Part shown: positions 9,050 through 17,671 of the stretch, one piece after another | How the letters are laid out: each line of letters starts with the position of its first letter | Numbering within the stretch: the first letter of the stretch is position 1 | From: Stigmatella ashevillena | GTDB taxonomy: Bacteria; Myxococcota; Myxococcia; Myxococcales; Myxococcaceae | Reading direction: 5' to 3' | Assembly: GCF_028368975.1 (NCBI RefSeq) | Contig: NZ_JAQNDM010000001.1 | Span: 744,001-808,000 of the forward strand | Length of the DNA stretch: 64,000 nt | Notes under the pieces: model-generated | Databases searched by the model: none | What the model saw: only the letters and a program-made list of their open reading frames with translations | What the model was told of the DNA's origin: nothing | Made by a program: the position numbers and the translations under genes

Positions 9050-10369
9050 TCAGAGCAGGTTCGCCGCAAGCTCGGCCAGGGCACTGCGCTCGCCCTTGGC
9101 CATGGTGATGTGGCCCGCGATCTTCTCATTCTTGAAGCGGTTGACCACGTGCACGAGGCCATTGTTCGTCGCGTCCACGTAGGGGTTGTCGATCTGGAAG
9201 GGGTCTCCCGTGAGGACGATCTTCGTGTTGTCCCCGACGCGGGTGACGATGGTCTTGACCTCATGGGGCGTGAGGTTCTGCGCCTCGTCCACGATGATGA
9301 ACTGGCTGGGGATGCTCCGGCCACGGATGTAGGTCAGGGGTTCGATCTCCATCAGCCCCAGATCGATCAGCTCATGGTAGCCGCGGCCCGCCTTCTTGTC
9401 GGCCCGGCTGAGGTTCATCAGGAACTCCACGTTGTCGAAGATGGGCTGCATCCAGGGGTTGAGCTTCTCCTCGACGCTGCCGGGCAGGTACCCGATGTCC
9501 CGGCCGAGGGGGAAGATGGGCCGACTGACCAGCAACTTCTGGTACAGGTTCTCCTCGGTCACCTTGTTGAGCCCCGCAGCAATCGCCATCAGCGTCTTGC
9601 CCGTGCCCGCCTTGCCCACGACGGTCACCAGCTTGATGTCATCGTTGAGCAGCAGGTCCAGCACGAAGGACTGCTCCATGTTGCGCGGACGCACCCCCCA
9701 GATACCGTCCTTGATGCTGCGCAGCAGCGGCACCACCTTGCCCTTGACGGAGTTGAGCCGGCCCATGGCCGTATGGGACGGGTTGGTCTCGTCCTTGAGC
9801 AGCAGGCACTGGTTGGGGAAGAGCGTGTCCTGCCCCGGCACCTCCACCTCGGCGCCTGGCTTGTACATCTGGTCCACCAGCTCCCGGGGCACGAGCAACT
9901 CGGTGAAACCGGTATACAGATCCGTGATCTCGACGCGCTCGGTGTCGTAGTCCTCGGCGATGAGGCCCAGCGCGTCCGCGCGGATGCGCAGGTTGGTGTC
10001 CTTGGTGATGAAGACGGCCTGGGTCTCCGGCTCGCGCTTCATCAGATCGATGGCCACCGCGAGGATGCGGTTGTCCATCAGATTGCCGTCCGCCAGGGGC
10101 GGTGGCAGATCGCTCTCCGCGAAGCCCACCCGAAGGAACCCGCCCTGCGGCAGGGGCACTCCCTCCTTCAGCGAGCCCTCCACCCGGAAAGAGTCCAGGT
10201 AGCGGGCGACCTGACGGGCGTTACGCCCCAGCTCGGACAGATCCCTCTTGAACTGATCGATCTCCTCAATGACGTAGATCGGGATGATGACGTTGTTGTC
10301 CCTGAAGCCGTAGATGCTGCGCGGATCATGGAGCAGGACGTTGGTGTCGAGGATGAAGTTCTTCGGCAT
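9050..10369 (-). CDS. PIN domain - PhoH-type ATPase (PhoH2/YlaK-like)
   Basis: The 439-residue protein starts MPKNFILDTNVLLHDP, the opening of a PIN nuclease domain with its first acidic residue (LDTNVL). Further acidic patches follow (residues 1-150). After a linker comes a PhoH ATPase with Walker A GKAGTGKT near residue 254 and Walker B IIVDEAQNL, then VLTGDPFQID. Such PIN-PhoH fusions are reported as RNA helicase/ribonuclease proteins, sometimes toxin-antitoxin linked, acting in RNA turnover. The frame is open back to 10453, but the PIN fold begins exactly at the ATG at 10367-10369, so I use that start. The preceding SD (GAGGT) is weak. It is probably the first gene of the operon with DUF493 and the methyltransferase. 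Confidence 0.9.
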   Translation of the reverse strand: MPKNFILDTNVLLHDPRSIYGFRDNNVIIPIYVIEEIDQFKRDLSELGRNARQVARYLDSFRVEGSLKEGVPLPQGGFLRVGFAESDLPPPLADGNLMDNRILAVAIDLMKREPETQAVFITKDTNLRIRADALGLIAEDYDTERVEITDLYTGFTELLVPRELVDQMYKPGAEVEVPGQDTLFPNQCLLLKDETNPSHTAMGRLNSVKGKVVPLLRSIKDGIWGVRPRNMEQSFVLDLLLNDDIKLVTVVGKAGTGKTLMAIAAGLNKVTEENLYQKLLVSRPIFPLGRDIGYLPGSVEEKLNPWMQPIFDNVEFLMNLSRADKKAGRGYHELIDLGLMEIEPLTYIRGRSIPSQFIIVDEAQNLTPHEVKTIVTRVGDNTKIVLTGDPFQIDNPYVDATNNGLVHVVNRFKNEKIAGHITMAKGERSALAELAANLL

Positions 10370-10524
10370 CGTGGTGGCTGCGCGACCTCGAGTTCGGGTG
10401 CGACCGCGGAGACGCTGCTGGCAGCAGAACCTTCTAGGCCCGAATATAGGCACCCCTTCTCAGGCGAAACACCCATCTTGCGCTGCGGGTGCACGATTCT
10501 GCCCAGTTCCAGGCCCTTCTCGGT

Positions 10525-11466
10525 TCACAGCGGAACGAGCGGATCATAGGTCAGCACGTCCGCCACGTGCTCGGGAGGGGGACCGGGCGGCATGAGCGCC
10601 CAGGGGAAACGCTCCTGGAGCGCCTCGAAATCGATGGTGAGGGGCACCTGAGCGTGCGCCCTCACCGCGGCTCGCCAAGCCTCTTTCTCGAAGAGGCGGC
10701 CCATGCGCTGGGAGTCGGCCGCGAGCATGGGCGAAGGCACGAAGTGCACAGCCTCTCCGTCCGCACCACGCACACAGCCCAGCTCCACCGCCCAGGCCAC
10801 CAACCACCGGGGCCGCTGCCGCCCTGCCCTGCGCAACGCCTGGAAGAGCCCCTGGGCAGCGCCCTCGACGAAGTGAAAGTGCCGGGCATAGACCCACGCG
10901 GCAGCAAACGAGGCCGGGGTCAGCGCCAGGGCCTCCGCCCCGATGCGGCGGGTCATGAGCAGCAGCAACTCAAGGATCTCTCCCGAGAGCGCCAACCCGG
11001 GATGCTCCTGCCCTGGCAACCGGGGGCGGCTCCAGTCGAAGGAACGCCCGGGGTGCTGGAGGGTAAACGAGTCCAGGTAGAGCAGGGGGCGTCCCGCGAG
11101 CGGGGGGGGAATCCCCACGTCGCCTCCCACCCGCTTCCGGAGCGCGAGGTCCACCACGGCCGCCTTGTAGCGCAGGCTCCAGAGCACGATGCGAGGCCGG
11201 AAGGGATCCTCGAAGCGCAGCCTCACCTCGAGCGGCCCCACGCGGCGCTCCTCCAGGCGCTGGATCACCCCGTACTCGCGCAGGGCGTTCTCCAGGCCCT
11301 GGCGGCTGTAGACGCCAAAAGCGAGCGACACCCGCTCCTCGCGGGAGTCCAAGCCCAGGTCCTCCAAGCTCAGCGTCCCATCCTGTTCGGAGACGGACAG
11401 TTGAGACGCGCTCAGGCGCCTGTAGATGCGGCGGAGGCGCGCTTCTGGCTGCTGCGTCCGCGACAT
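10525..11466 (-). CDS. Unrecognised protein, greB operon
   Basis: I do not recognise this 313-residue protein. It has no signal peptide or membrane segment and is rich in Arg and Leu (LRRIYRRLSASQ at the start). Visible segments are a mid-protein stretch RPRIVLWSLRYKAAVVDLALRKR, a long amphipathic helix (ILELLLLMTRR) and a C-terminus ending LTYDPLVPL. The ATG has a good SD (GGAGAG, about 8 bases upstream) and begins 12 bp after the greB stop, so it is translated from the same mRNA as greB. Codon use is the same as its neighbours. It is probably a lineage-specific conserved protein. Confidence 0.7.
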   Translation of the reverse strand: MSRTQQPEARLRRIYRRLSASQLSVSEQDGTLSLEDLGLDSREERVSLAFGVYSRQGLENALREYGVIQRLEERRVGPLEVRLRFEDPFRPRIVLWSLRYKAAVVDLALRKRVGGDVGIPPPLAGRPLLYLDSFTLQHPGRSFDWSRPRLPGQEHPGLALSGEILELLLLMTRRIGAEALALTPASFAAAWVYARHFHFVEGAAQGLFQALRRAGRQRPRWLVAWAVELGCVRGADGEAVHFVPSPMLAADSQRMGRLFEKEAWRAAVRAHAQVPLTIDFEALQERFPWALMPPGPPPEHVADVLTYDPLVPL

Positions 11467-11478
11467 CCGTGAACTCTC

Positions 11479-12015
11479 CTACATGTAGGCAATCGCAACG
11501 ATGGTGAGTTCGATCTCTCCGCGGGGACGCATCACCTCCACGCTGTCCCCTACCCCTTTGCGAAGCAGGGCCTTTCCAATGGGAGACTCCACACTGATGC
11601 GCCCGCCCTGGGTGTCGATCTCGTCCGAGCCGACAATCTGGTACGTGGTCCGGCCCCCGTCCTCGTCCTCCAGGGTGACCGTGGCGCCGAAATAGACCCG
11701 GCCCGTGTCGGTCTGTTCCGCGGGCGTCACGATGGTGGCCGTGTCCAGACGCTTCTGGAGAAAGCGGATGCGGCGGTCGATCTCGCGCAACCGCTTTTTG
11801 CCGTAGATGTACTCCGCGTTCTCCGAGCGGTCGCCCTGGGCGGCGGCGGCGGAGACTTCGGCGGTGACCTTGGGACGCTCCTCGTTGAGGAGGCGCAGGA
11901 GCTCGCGGTGCATGCGCTCCGCCCCGGCCCGGGTGAGATACCGGCGCTGAGGACCGGTGGGTTCCTCGGCCTCCTCTTCGAGATCATCCTGCCCTGGAGG
12001 GACGTCCTGGCGCAT
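11479..12015 (-). CDS. greB: Transcription elongation factor of the GreA/GreB family (GreB-like)
   Basis: A 178-residue protein. After about 25 acidic residues comes the Gre coiled coil, with the tip region GDRSENAEYIYGKKRLREID characteristic of GreB, carrying the acidic residues that insert into the RNA polymerase secondary channel to stimulate cleavage of backtracked RNA. The C-terminal FKBP-like domain has GRISVESPIGKALL and ends in a hydrophobic strand. The SD (AGGAGGT) lies only about one base from the ATG at 12013-12015, and no other in-frame start is available before the Gre fold. It leads a two-gene unit with the unrecognised gene downstream. Confidence 0.92.
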   Translation of the reverse strand: MRQDVPPGQDDLEEEAEEPTGPQRRYLTRAGAERMHRELLRLLNEERPKVTAEVSAAAAQGDRSENAEYIYGKKRLREIDRRIRFLQKRLDTATIVTPAEQTDTGRVYFGATVTLEDEDGGRTTYQIVGSDEIDTQGGRISVESPIGKALLRKGVGDSVEVMRPRGEIELTIVAIAYM

Positions 12016-12195
12016 ACCTCCTGTATAGCGCTCCCCACTGGGGGATGGGCCACCCCGGGAGGGCCGAGACGTTCACCGGAAGAACGGGCCGCCCTGTCAG
12101 GACACCAAGCATGCGCGCGCCAGTGGACGTTGGACGGGACTGTGGTAGAGAGGCCTCCGGCTTTTTTGAGCACGTCACGAAAAAAAGAATAGTGC

Positions 12196-12268
<73 letters not shown>

Positions 12269-12274
12269 CAGTGC

Positions 12275-12347
12275 GTCCCCGTCGTCTAGAGGCCCAGGAC
12301 GCTGGCCTTTCAAGCCGGTAACACGGGTTCGAATCCCGTCGGGGACA
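12275..12347 (+). tRNA. tRNA-Glu (anticodon TTC)
   Basis: A 73-nt cloverleaf. The acceptor arms are GTCCCCG and CGGGGAC with discriminator A, the anticodon loop is CTTTCAA (TTC), and the T arm is CGGGTTCGAATCCCG. CCA is not encoded. A strong intrinsic terminator follows 7 nt later. Confidence 0.95.
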
Positions 12348-12354
12348 ACATGGG

Positions 12355-12396
12355 AAGCCCAGCAATCTTAACGGGTTGCTGGGCTTTTCTTTTTCC
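12355..12396 (+). terminator. Rho-independent terminator of the tRNA pair
   Basis: A perfect 11-bp stem (AAGCCCAGCAA at 12355-12365, TTGCTGGGCTT at 12376-12386) with a 10-nt loop is followed by TTCTTTTT. This is a textbook intrinsic terminator ending the Lys-Glu tRNA transcript. Confidence 0.95.
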
Positions 12397-12412
12397 TCCA
12401 GTCCTTCATGTG

Positions 12413-12426
12413 CCCCAGTGTGCCCC
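12413..12426 (+). repeat. 14-mer copy 1, upstream of the LuxR-type gene
   Basis: The 14-mer CCCCAGTGTGCCCC lies 181-194 bp before the LuxR-type start, inside a tandem arrangement TGTGCCCC-AG-TGTGCCCC. The same 14-mer recurs at 15575-15588 upstream of the GNAT gene. It could be a shared operator, or chance in G+C-rich DNA. Confidence 0.35.
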
Positions 12427-12606
12427 GCTGGCGTCTCCAACCCAGCACGGCACCCATGCGGCATCTCATCTGGCTGTGGGACTTGGGCCACACCCGACCC
12501 GGCTCGGGCCATACCTCTTAGGTGTGAGGGACAGGTTTTCAGTCCGTGCCTATTGATGAGGCTACCCACAGACGAACCCACGAGGTTGCCTGACAAGGAG
12601 GGGCGG

Positions 12607-13701
12607 ATGTCCAGTCCACTGACTCTCAACACCCACGAACTCATGCTCCGGGACAGGGTCATCGCGACCCTCAACAGCTCGCTGTCCCTCCCCCAGGTCC
12701 TCGAAGCCACTCAAGCGCCCCTCCTCGAGCTCACTCCGGCCGACTCCGTGGCCCTGTGTCTCATGCGCATTACGCCTTCACTCGACTTCCAATGGCTCGT
12801 CCCGGGTCCCCGCTTCCGCCTTCTTGATGAGTATGCCGACCTGTCCGACCATGACTTTGCCCGGCCTCCCATCTTCGCCCAGCCCAACGTGGTCCTCCGC
12901 GATTCGGAGATGCTCTCCCGCAGGGAGTATGAACACAGCCTCATCTACCAACGCAGCCGGGAGCTGGATCTGAGCCTGGAGCACATCATGGCCGTCCTCG
13001 TCCCCGTCCGCCCCGACTTCCTCGGCGCCCTCGCGCTCTACCGGACCCGGCGACGCTCCTTCTCCTCTCGGTGCGCCGCCGTCCTCTCCAGCCTCACCGC
13101 GCACCTGATGAATGCAGTGCGCAATTGCAGTGACGTCCAGGCTTTCACCACCGGCGCCCACCTCCTCGAAGATCTCTACCGCCGCCCCGACACCGCGTTC
13201 CTCGTCGTGGAGCCTCCCCACCGCGAAGTGCTGCGCTCTCCGCACGCTGCCGTCCTCCTGGATCGGTGGTTCGCTCCCTCCGACCTCCACTCCTCCGGAC
13301 TCCCTCTGCCGCTCAAGGAGCGGCTGGACACCCTGGTTCGCCTGGACCCGGATTCGCGGCTCGAGCAGAACGTCTGGGTCTCCCTCCAGGCCGATGGCTA
13401 CCGCACGGTCCGGTTCGTCGAGCTGCCCGCCCCTGAGGGCCCCCGGCAATGGGCCCTTCTGATGAATGAGATTCCCATCTCCATCCCGCTACCTGCGGAG
13501 ATGAAGCGCAAGCTCACCCCCCGCGAGGTCACCATCGCGATGTACCTGCTCCGCAACTGGTCCGACAAGCAGATCGCCGATGAACTGGATATCACACTCC
13601 TTACCTTGAAGACCCACTCTCGAAACATCCGCAACAAGCTGGGCATCGACGGCCGCGCGGACTTCATCTACCAAGCGGCCCGCCTCAACAAGCCCGTCTG
13701 A
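12607..13701 (+). CDS. LuxR-family transcriptional regulator
   Basis: A 364-residue protein. The C-terminal ~60 residues form a LuxR/NarL-type helix-turn-helix (LTPREVTIAMYLL, then the recognition region SDKQIADELDITLLTLKTHSRNI and NKLGI). The N-terminal ~200 residues look like a GAF-type sensory domain rather than a phosphoreceiver; there is no Asp pocket. Nor can I see a clear acyl-homoserine-lactone pocket. The ATG at 12607 is preceded by AAGGAGG (12595-12601), which decides the start although the frame is open further upstream. It is convergent with a GNAT/iron-enzyme operon, which is its likeliest regulatory partner or target. Confidence 0.9.
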   Translation: MSSPLTLNTHELMLRDRVIATLNSSLSLPQVLEATQAPLLELTPADSVALCLMRITPSLDFQWLVPGPRFRLLDEYADLSDHDFARPPIFAQPNVVLRDSEMLSRREYEHSLIYQRSRELDLSLEHIMAVLVPVRPDFLGALALYRTRRRSFSSRCAAVLSSLTAHLMNAVRNCSDVQAFTTGAHLLEDLYRRPDTAFLVVEPPHREVLRSPHAAVLLDRWFAPSDLHSSGLPLPLKERLDTLVRLDPDSRLEQNVWVSLQADGYRTVRFVELPAPEGPRQWALLMNEIPISIPLPAEMKRKLTPREVTIAMYLLRNWSDKQIADELDITLLTLKTHSRNIRNKLGIDGRADFIYQAARLNKPV

Positions 13702-13707
13702 GGGAGC

Positions 13708-13750
13708 GGGCGCGCCCCCGAGTTTCGAACGGGAGGCGCGGCCCCTCTTT
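13708..13750. terminator. Imperfect hairpin between convergent genes
   Basis: A G/C-rich imperfect stem (GGGCGCGCCCCCG at 13708-13720 against CGGGAGGCGCGGCCC at 13730-13744, with bulges) has a 9-nt loop, AGTTTCGAA. A CTCTTT run follows on the plus side. It sits between the LuxR-type stop and the stop of the convergent iron-enzyme gene, and may serve both. Confidence 0.5.
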
Positions 13751-13765
13751 GCGTGTCGGCTGTCT

Positions 13766-14476
13766 CTATCTCCCGAGTGGGTGACTGGAGGGGCCTTGCT
13801 CACGGAAGATGCCCGGGTAGATGCTCCGGGTGGCCCGGGCCGAGAGGATGATCGCCGCTTGTTCCTCCAGGTCCGTCAGCCGCCCCAGGATCTTCGCCAT
13901 CTCCGCCACGTGGTCTCCGTACAGCGCCCCATGGCTGCGCAGGAACGTCACCGACTTGTGGATGTTGGGAATGGAAGCCACCGCCTGCAGTCGCTCCGCC
14001 CCCACGCCCGCACGCGTCTGCGATAGGTACTCCAGCACGTATGCGGTCCCCAGCACCGCCGCTGGCACGCCCGAACGCGACGTGAAGAAGTTCCACCCCG
14101 TATAGGCATCCACCGCCGGGCTCCGCGCCGCCGCCTCCACCTGCGCCTCTGGGCACCCGAGGTTCTTCAGGTCCGACAGCAACCACCGTTCGTGCCCCCG
14201 CTCCTCTTCCGCCTTTTGGATCAACAGTTCCGCCAGCTCCGGGTGCCGTCCCAACCGCTTCAGCCGCTGTCCCGCCTCGCCGAGGATCGGCGTGCTCCAA
14301 CGGGCATAGTGATACGTCTGGATGAGGTAATGGATGTAGCCCGCCGTGTCGATGGTGCCGTCAAAGACGCGTCTAGCGTCAGGGTGCGCATCCACCGCCG
14401 CCACCAGCCCTCGCGCCTCCGCGTCCAGCACCGCCACCCACTGCGTCTCTGCCTGATGCTCCGTCTGTGTTTGCAC
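13766..14476 (-). CDS. Heme-oxygenase-fold, iron-containing redox enzyme-like protein
   Basis: The 236-residue all-helical protein resembles the heme-oxygenase-like diiron/iron-containing redox enzyme family. Candidate metal ligands are the EEERGHE motif in one helix and HGALYGDH in another, the usual E..H and H..D..H layout. Related enzymes include TenA/PqqC-like proteins and N-oxygenases or fatty-acid-cleaving oxidases such as UndA. The substrate is unknown. The frame is open back to 14554, but a GTG at 14474-14476 has a GGGAG site just before it and the extra N-terminus looks non-coding, so I use 14476. It lies about 80 bp downstream of the GNAT gene on the same strand, so it may act on that enzyme's product. 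Confidence 0.75.
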   Translation of the reverse strand: MQTQTEHQAETQWVAVLDAEARGLVAAVDAHPDARRVFDGTIDTAGYIHYLIQTYHYARWSTPILGEAGQRLKRLGRHPELAELLIQKAEEERGHERWLLSDLKNLGCPEAQVEAAARSPAVDAYTGWNFFTSRSGVPAAVLGTAYVLEYLSQTRAGVGAERLQAVASIPNIHKSVTFLRSHGALYGDHVAEMAKILGRLTDLEEQAAIILSARATRSIYPGIFREQGPSSHPLGR

Positions 14477-14556
14477 GTACGTCTCCCGTCCGGGGCGTGT
14501 TGGGCTCCCGGCTGCTGCGTGTTGAGGGTGAAAGGAAAGGAAGAACCGCACCACGC

Positions 14557-15369
14557 CTAGACGGCGGGGCTCACGCCGTTGTCCAGCGCGTAAAAGTGCG
14601 CCAGGGTGTCCGCCGGAATCTCATCGAGCGCCATGATGAGCGGCAGCGTGAACCACTGAAAGTACGTGTCGTAGAGCGGCTCCGCGATGAACCGTGCGCC
14701 CATCGTCCTGGCGAAGAGCGACGGCGCCCTGGGCAGCCGCAGCCCGTCCATTGCCCCCTGCTCCGCCTTCGCCCGCTCCTCCAGCGTGTAGAAGGGGCTG
14801 CGGGGACGCGCCGGGGCCTGCCACGGGTCGGGCACGTCCACCCGCCAGCGCGGACTCAGCCATCCCCGGTAGGCCGCCACCTGCCACGACAGCAGCGCGT
14901 CCTCGCGCGAGTCCGTCTCCAGGTTCGCAGACGCGATCCAGTGCGTCACCCCGCGCCGCCGACTCTCCGCGTACATGCCCGCCTGCAGCCACGTGACGGC
15001 CTCTGAGCGCCGCCACGGCTTCAGCACGCAGAAGCGCGAGGGCTCCGCGAACACCCGCTCCGGCTGGACCAAGCCCGAGAGGTCCACCCGCTGTTCCATC
15101 TCGAGCCCCACCGTCCCGCCCAGGCTCGCCGCCACCTCCGGGTTGGGCAACAACAACCGAAGGGTCGCTACCGGCTCGATGCCGGCATAGACGAGCAGGT
15201 GCAGGGTGGTGTCGAGCGTGTCGAAGCAGGTCACCTCCCGCCTCGACGGCGACCCTCGCCCGGACATCAATCCCAGCTCTCCGCCGAAGACAGCCCAGCG
15301 GATGCGAGCCGCATCATCCATCTCCCGCTGGGTGGTGGCGACACGCCAGCGCCAGTGTGTACACGTCAT
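14557..15369 (-). CDS. GNAT-fold N-acyl amino acid synthase / LuxI-like acyltransferase
   Basis: The 270-residue protein has the layout of LuxI/FeeM-type acyltransferases that join an acyl-ACP to an amino acid or SAM-derived amine. An N-terminal RIRWAVFGGELG resembles the RxxVFxxExG motif. A D..D..HLLVYAG strand and a VATLRLLLP segment follow (the acyl-donor cleft). Next is an EPSRFCVLK strand and a GVTHWIASAN strand-helix. The invariant Trp of classical LuxI proteins is not seen, so it is closer to FeeM-like GNATs. The start ATG at 15367-15369 is preceded by GGAGAGG. An iron-enzyme gene follows and a LuxR-type gene is convergent, suggesting signal or lipo-amino-acid production. The product is not predictable. 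Confidence 0.7.
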   Translation of the reverse strand: MTCTHWRWRVATTQREMDDAARIRWAVFGGELGLMSGRGSPSRREVTCFDTLDTTLHLLVYAGIEPVATLRLLLPNPEVAASLGGTVGLEMEQRVDLSGLVQPERVFAEPSRFCVLKPWRRSEAVTWLQAGMYAESRRRGVTHWIASANLETDSREDALLSWQVAAYRGWLSPRWRVDVPDPWQAPARPRSPFYTLEERAKAEQGAMDGLRLPRAPSLFARTMGARFIAEPLYDTYFQWFTLPLIMALDEIPADTLAHFYALDNGVSPAV

Positions 15370-15841
15370 GGATCCTCTCCCGGTAGCGAAACGAGGCGGG
15401 CGTCTCACCGTCCTCGCACTTTCTTTCGCCGCTGGTGACCCAAGTTCGAGCCTGGCCTCTACTTCGCGCCGCAGGCGAACATCCGTGTGCGCCATGCATC
15501 CCGCGCCGTGATGCAGTACCCACCGCATCCCCTGGGGAAAGGACAGCGTCCACTGCCGATCGGGCACGCGCTGCCCCCAGTGTGCCCCTCCAGCGGGGAT
15601 AAGAACGGGACGAGACGGGACGGAGCGGGGGACCTATCCGGTGTGAGATCAAGGCATTAGCCGGTAACAGCGGGCCCGTAAGCACCCAGAAGCACAGGGT
15701 ACCTACAGGGCTGTCCCGTTCACAGGAGTTCGCTGGAGTGTTGGCCCTGGCATTGGGCTCTCGCTGGGGGCGACCGCCGGAGAGGGGCTTGGAGACAGCT
15801 CCCGAGAAAATCGATTCTTCTGTCCTACCGATGAAGGGCTC
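15370..15841. other. Divergent intergenic region before the PKS locus
   Basis: A 472-bp stretch with no credible gene separates the GNAT gene (leftward) from the UbiB-like gene (rightward), and is the boundary of the biosynthetic locus. It holds one copy of the 14-mer shared with the LuxR upstream region and a G-rich run of CGGGACGAGACGGGACGGAG type near 15600-15630. I find no well-formed -35/-10 pair and no sigma-54 site on either strand. Confidence 0.6.
15575..15588 (+). repeat. 14-mer copy 2, upstream of the GNAT gene
   Basis: The exact 14-mer CCCCAGTGTGCCCC, also at 12413-12426, lies about 206-219 bp before the GNAT start and opposite in sense to that gene. It may be a common regulator site. 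Confidence 0.35.
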
Positions 15842-17671
15842 TTGTACCGTGCCCGCATGCGCGCGTCGCGGCTCAAACTCCTTGACCCGGACCTCGCCCC
15901 CACTCGCCTGCGCGAACGGCTGCCACAGCCGGTGGAGATTGCGGAGCTAACGGCGGAGCCGGAGCGGCGCCGTCGCGTGGTGTTGAAGTCCCTCCTGTCG
16001 ATGTGGGGCAAGCTGTCCAACCCCGCGTTGACCTCACCGGCCGAGCGAGGGGCCATCGTCCGCAACACGCTGGATGAGCTCGGCGGTGTCTTCATCAAGC
16101 TCGGGCAACTGCTCGCGCTCCGCAATGATCTGTTTCCCACCGAGTTCTGCCTCGCGCTGTCGGACCTCCACGATCGCGCCACGGCGTTCCCTCCGGGAGT
16201 CGCCAAGCGGTGCCTCGAGGAGGCCTACGGCCGCCCACTGGACTCGGTCTTCTCCGAGTTCGAGTCAGTACCGGTGGCCGCAGCCTCCATCGGCCAGTGC
16301 CACATCGCACGACTGCGCAAGGGAGGGCAGCTCGTCGCGGTCAAGCTCCAGCGACCCGACGCCCCCTCGATGTTCTGGCGTGACATCGCGTTGTTCGGCT
16401 CCCTGCTCAAGCCCCTCAGCCTCCTGCCCTCGTCCGAGCTGTTCAATTGGGAAGACGCGCTGTGGGAGCTCAAGGACATCGTGACCGAGGAGCTGGACTA
16501 TCGCTACGAGGCCGCTGCCCTCGCCATGTTTCGCAAGAAGCTCCGCAAGCACCGCAACATCTACGTGCCCCAGGTATTTTCCGAGTGGTGCACGCCCAAC
16601 GTGATCGTCCTTGAGTACATCCCTGGCGTCTTCATGAGCGAGCTGCTCCACACGAAGGAGACGGATCCGGAGAAGGTCCTGCGCTGGCAGCAGGAGAACC
16701 ACATCGAGCTCGAAGAAGTGGGTCGCACCCTGCTTCAGTCGCTCTACCGGCAGATGTTCGAGGAGCATCTGTTCCACGGCGATCTCCATCCCGGGAACAT
16801 CGTCCTGCTCCGCAACAACCAGGTGTGCCTGATCGACTTCGGGTCGGTTGGCAGACTCGACATCGACTTCCTCGACTCGTTCCACGGCTACATGAAGGCC
16901 CTGGCCGAGCGCGACTTCGAGAATGCCATCCTGAACATGCTGTCCACCTCGGCGAACCTCCCGAACGTGGGGATTGACTCGCTCCAGGCCGAACTCCTGA
17001 ATGCCTTCCGCACCTGGCACCGCAAGACATTGGTAGCGGATCTGCCCCATCGCGAGAAATCCGTTCAAGCCCTGGGCGACTACATGCAGCCCGTCCTGCA
17101 GCGCTACCGCATGAGCATGAACTGGTCCTTCCTGCGAATGAACCGGGCCTTCGGCACACTGGACATCACCATCCAGAAACTCCTTCCGACGCTCGACCAC
17201 CCCTCCGAGATGAAGCGGTATCAGAAAGGGGCGCAGAAGCGGGCTCGCAAGAAGGCCCGAGATGTCCGGCCCTCCACGCTCGCGTTGATCCGCAATGGCA
17301 TGATCCTCCGACAGCATGAGGAGATGAACCTCTCCATCACCAACGCCACGAACATGCGGCGGGTGCAGCAACTGGAGGCACTGCGCTTCAAATCGTCGCT
17401 CACGAAGATGGAGTTCTTGGTCCTATCGATGATGCGGCTGGTGCAGATCGGCGCGGTGGCCCTCGGCCTCGCAGTCGTGTGGGCGTGGCTCGCGCAACAC
17501 GTCCCCCAGGTTCAGGACGCCATGCGGTTGCACGAAAGCCGTCTGGGGAATTTCATCCAGAACCTGCCGCAGTTCGCCTGGTGGGAGGGGCTGCTGCTGC
17601 TTCTTTTTCTCGGCAAGGCACTCTTGAGTGCGAGCCGGGTCATTACCCGGATCCACGAGACCGTCAGATGA
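15842..17671 (+). CDS. UbiB/ABC1/AarF-family atypical kinase
   Basis: The 609-residue protein carries every UbiB hallmark: the KxGQ motif (FIKLGQLL), the Ala-rich loop (VAAASIGQ), the ExD-type EELDYRYEA, the HGDLHPGN catalytic loop and a DFG motif (IDFGSVG). Two membrane helices end the protein (about 520-545 and 570-590). UbiB proteins are membrane ATPases best known for supporting ubiquinone synthesis and lipid handling. The start is uncertain: a TTG at 15842 has GAAGGG three bases upstream, and an ATG at 15857 has no SD. Its TGA stop overlaps the ATG of the acyltransferase-like gene (ATGA), so the two are translationally coupled. That places it within the biosynthetic locus, though its function there is unknown. 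Confidence 0.9.
   Translation: MYRARMRASRLKLLDPDLAPTRLRERLPQPVEIAELTAEPERRRRVVLKSLLSMWGKLSNPALTSPAERGAIVRNTLDELGGVFIKLGQLLALRNDLFPTEFCLALSDLHDRATAFPPGVAKRCLEEAYGRPLDSVFSEFESVPVAAASIGQCHIARLRKGGQLVAVKLQRPDAPSMFWRDIALFGSLLKPLSLLPSSELFNWEDALWELKDIVTEELDYRYEAAALAMFRKKLRKHRNIYVPQVFSEWCTPNVIVLEYIPGVFMSELLHTKETDPEKVLRWQQENHIELEEVGRTLLQSLYRQMFEEHLFHGDLHPGNIVLLRNNQVCLIDFGSVGRLDIDFLDSFHGYMKALAERDFENAILNMLSTSANLPNVGIDSLQAELLNAFRTWHRKTLVADLPHREKSVQALGDYMQPVLQRYRMSMNWSFLRMNRAFGTLDITIQKLLPTLDHPSEMKRYQKGAQKRARKKARDVRPSTLALIRNGMILRQHEEMNLSITNATNMRRVQQLEALRFKSSLTKMEFLVLSMMRLVQIGAVALGLAVVWAWLAQHVPQVQDAMRLHESRLGNFIQNLPQFAWWEGLLLLLFLGKALLSASRVITRIHETVR

Noticed and set aside
15370-15841. Possible promoter or small gene in the divergent region
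   Set aside because: No well-spaced -35/-10 pair, no sigma-54 box, and the short open frames have no coding character.
17479-17667. Extended N-terminus for the acyl hydrolase gene
   Set aside because: It would overlap the end of the UbiB gene by about 190 bp. The ATG at 17668 gives a normal AT N-terminus with FGGQGSQ in place.
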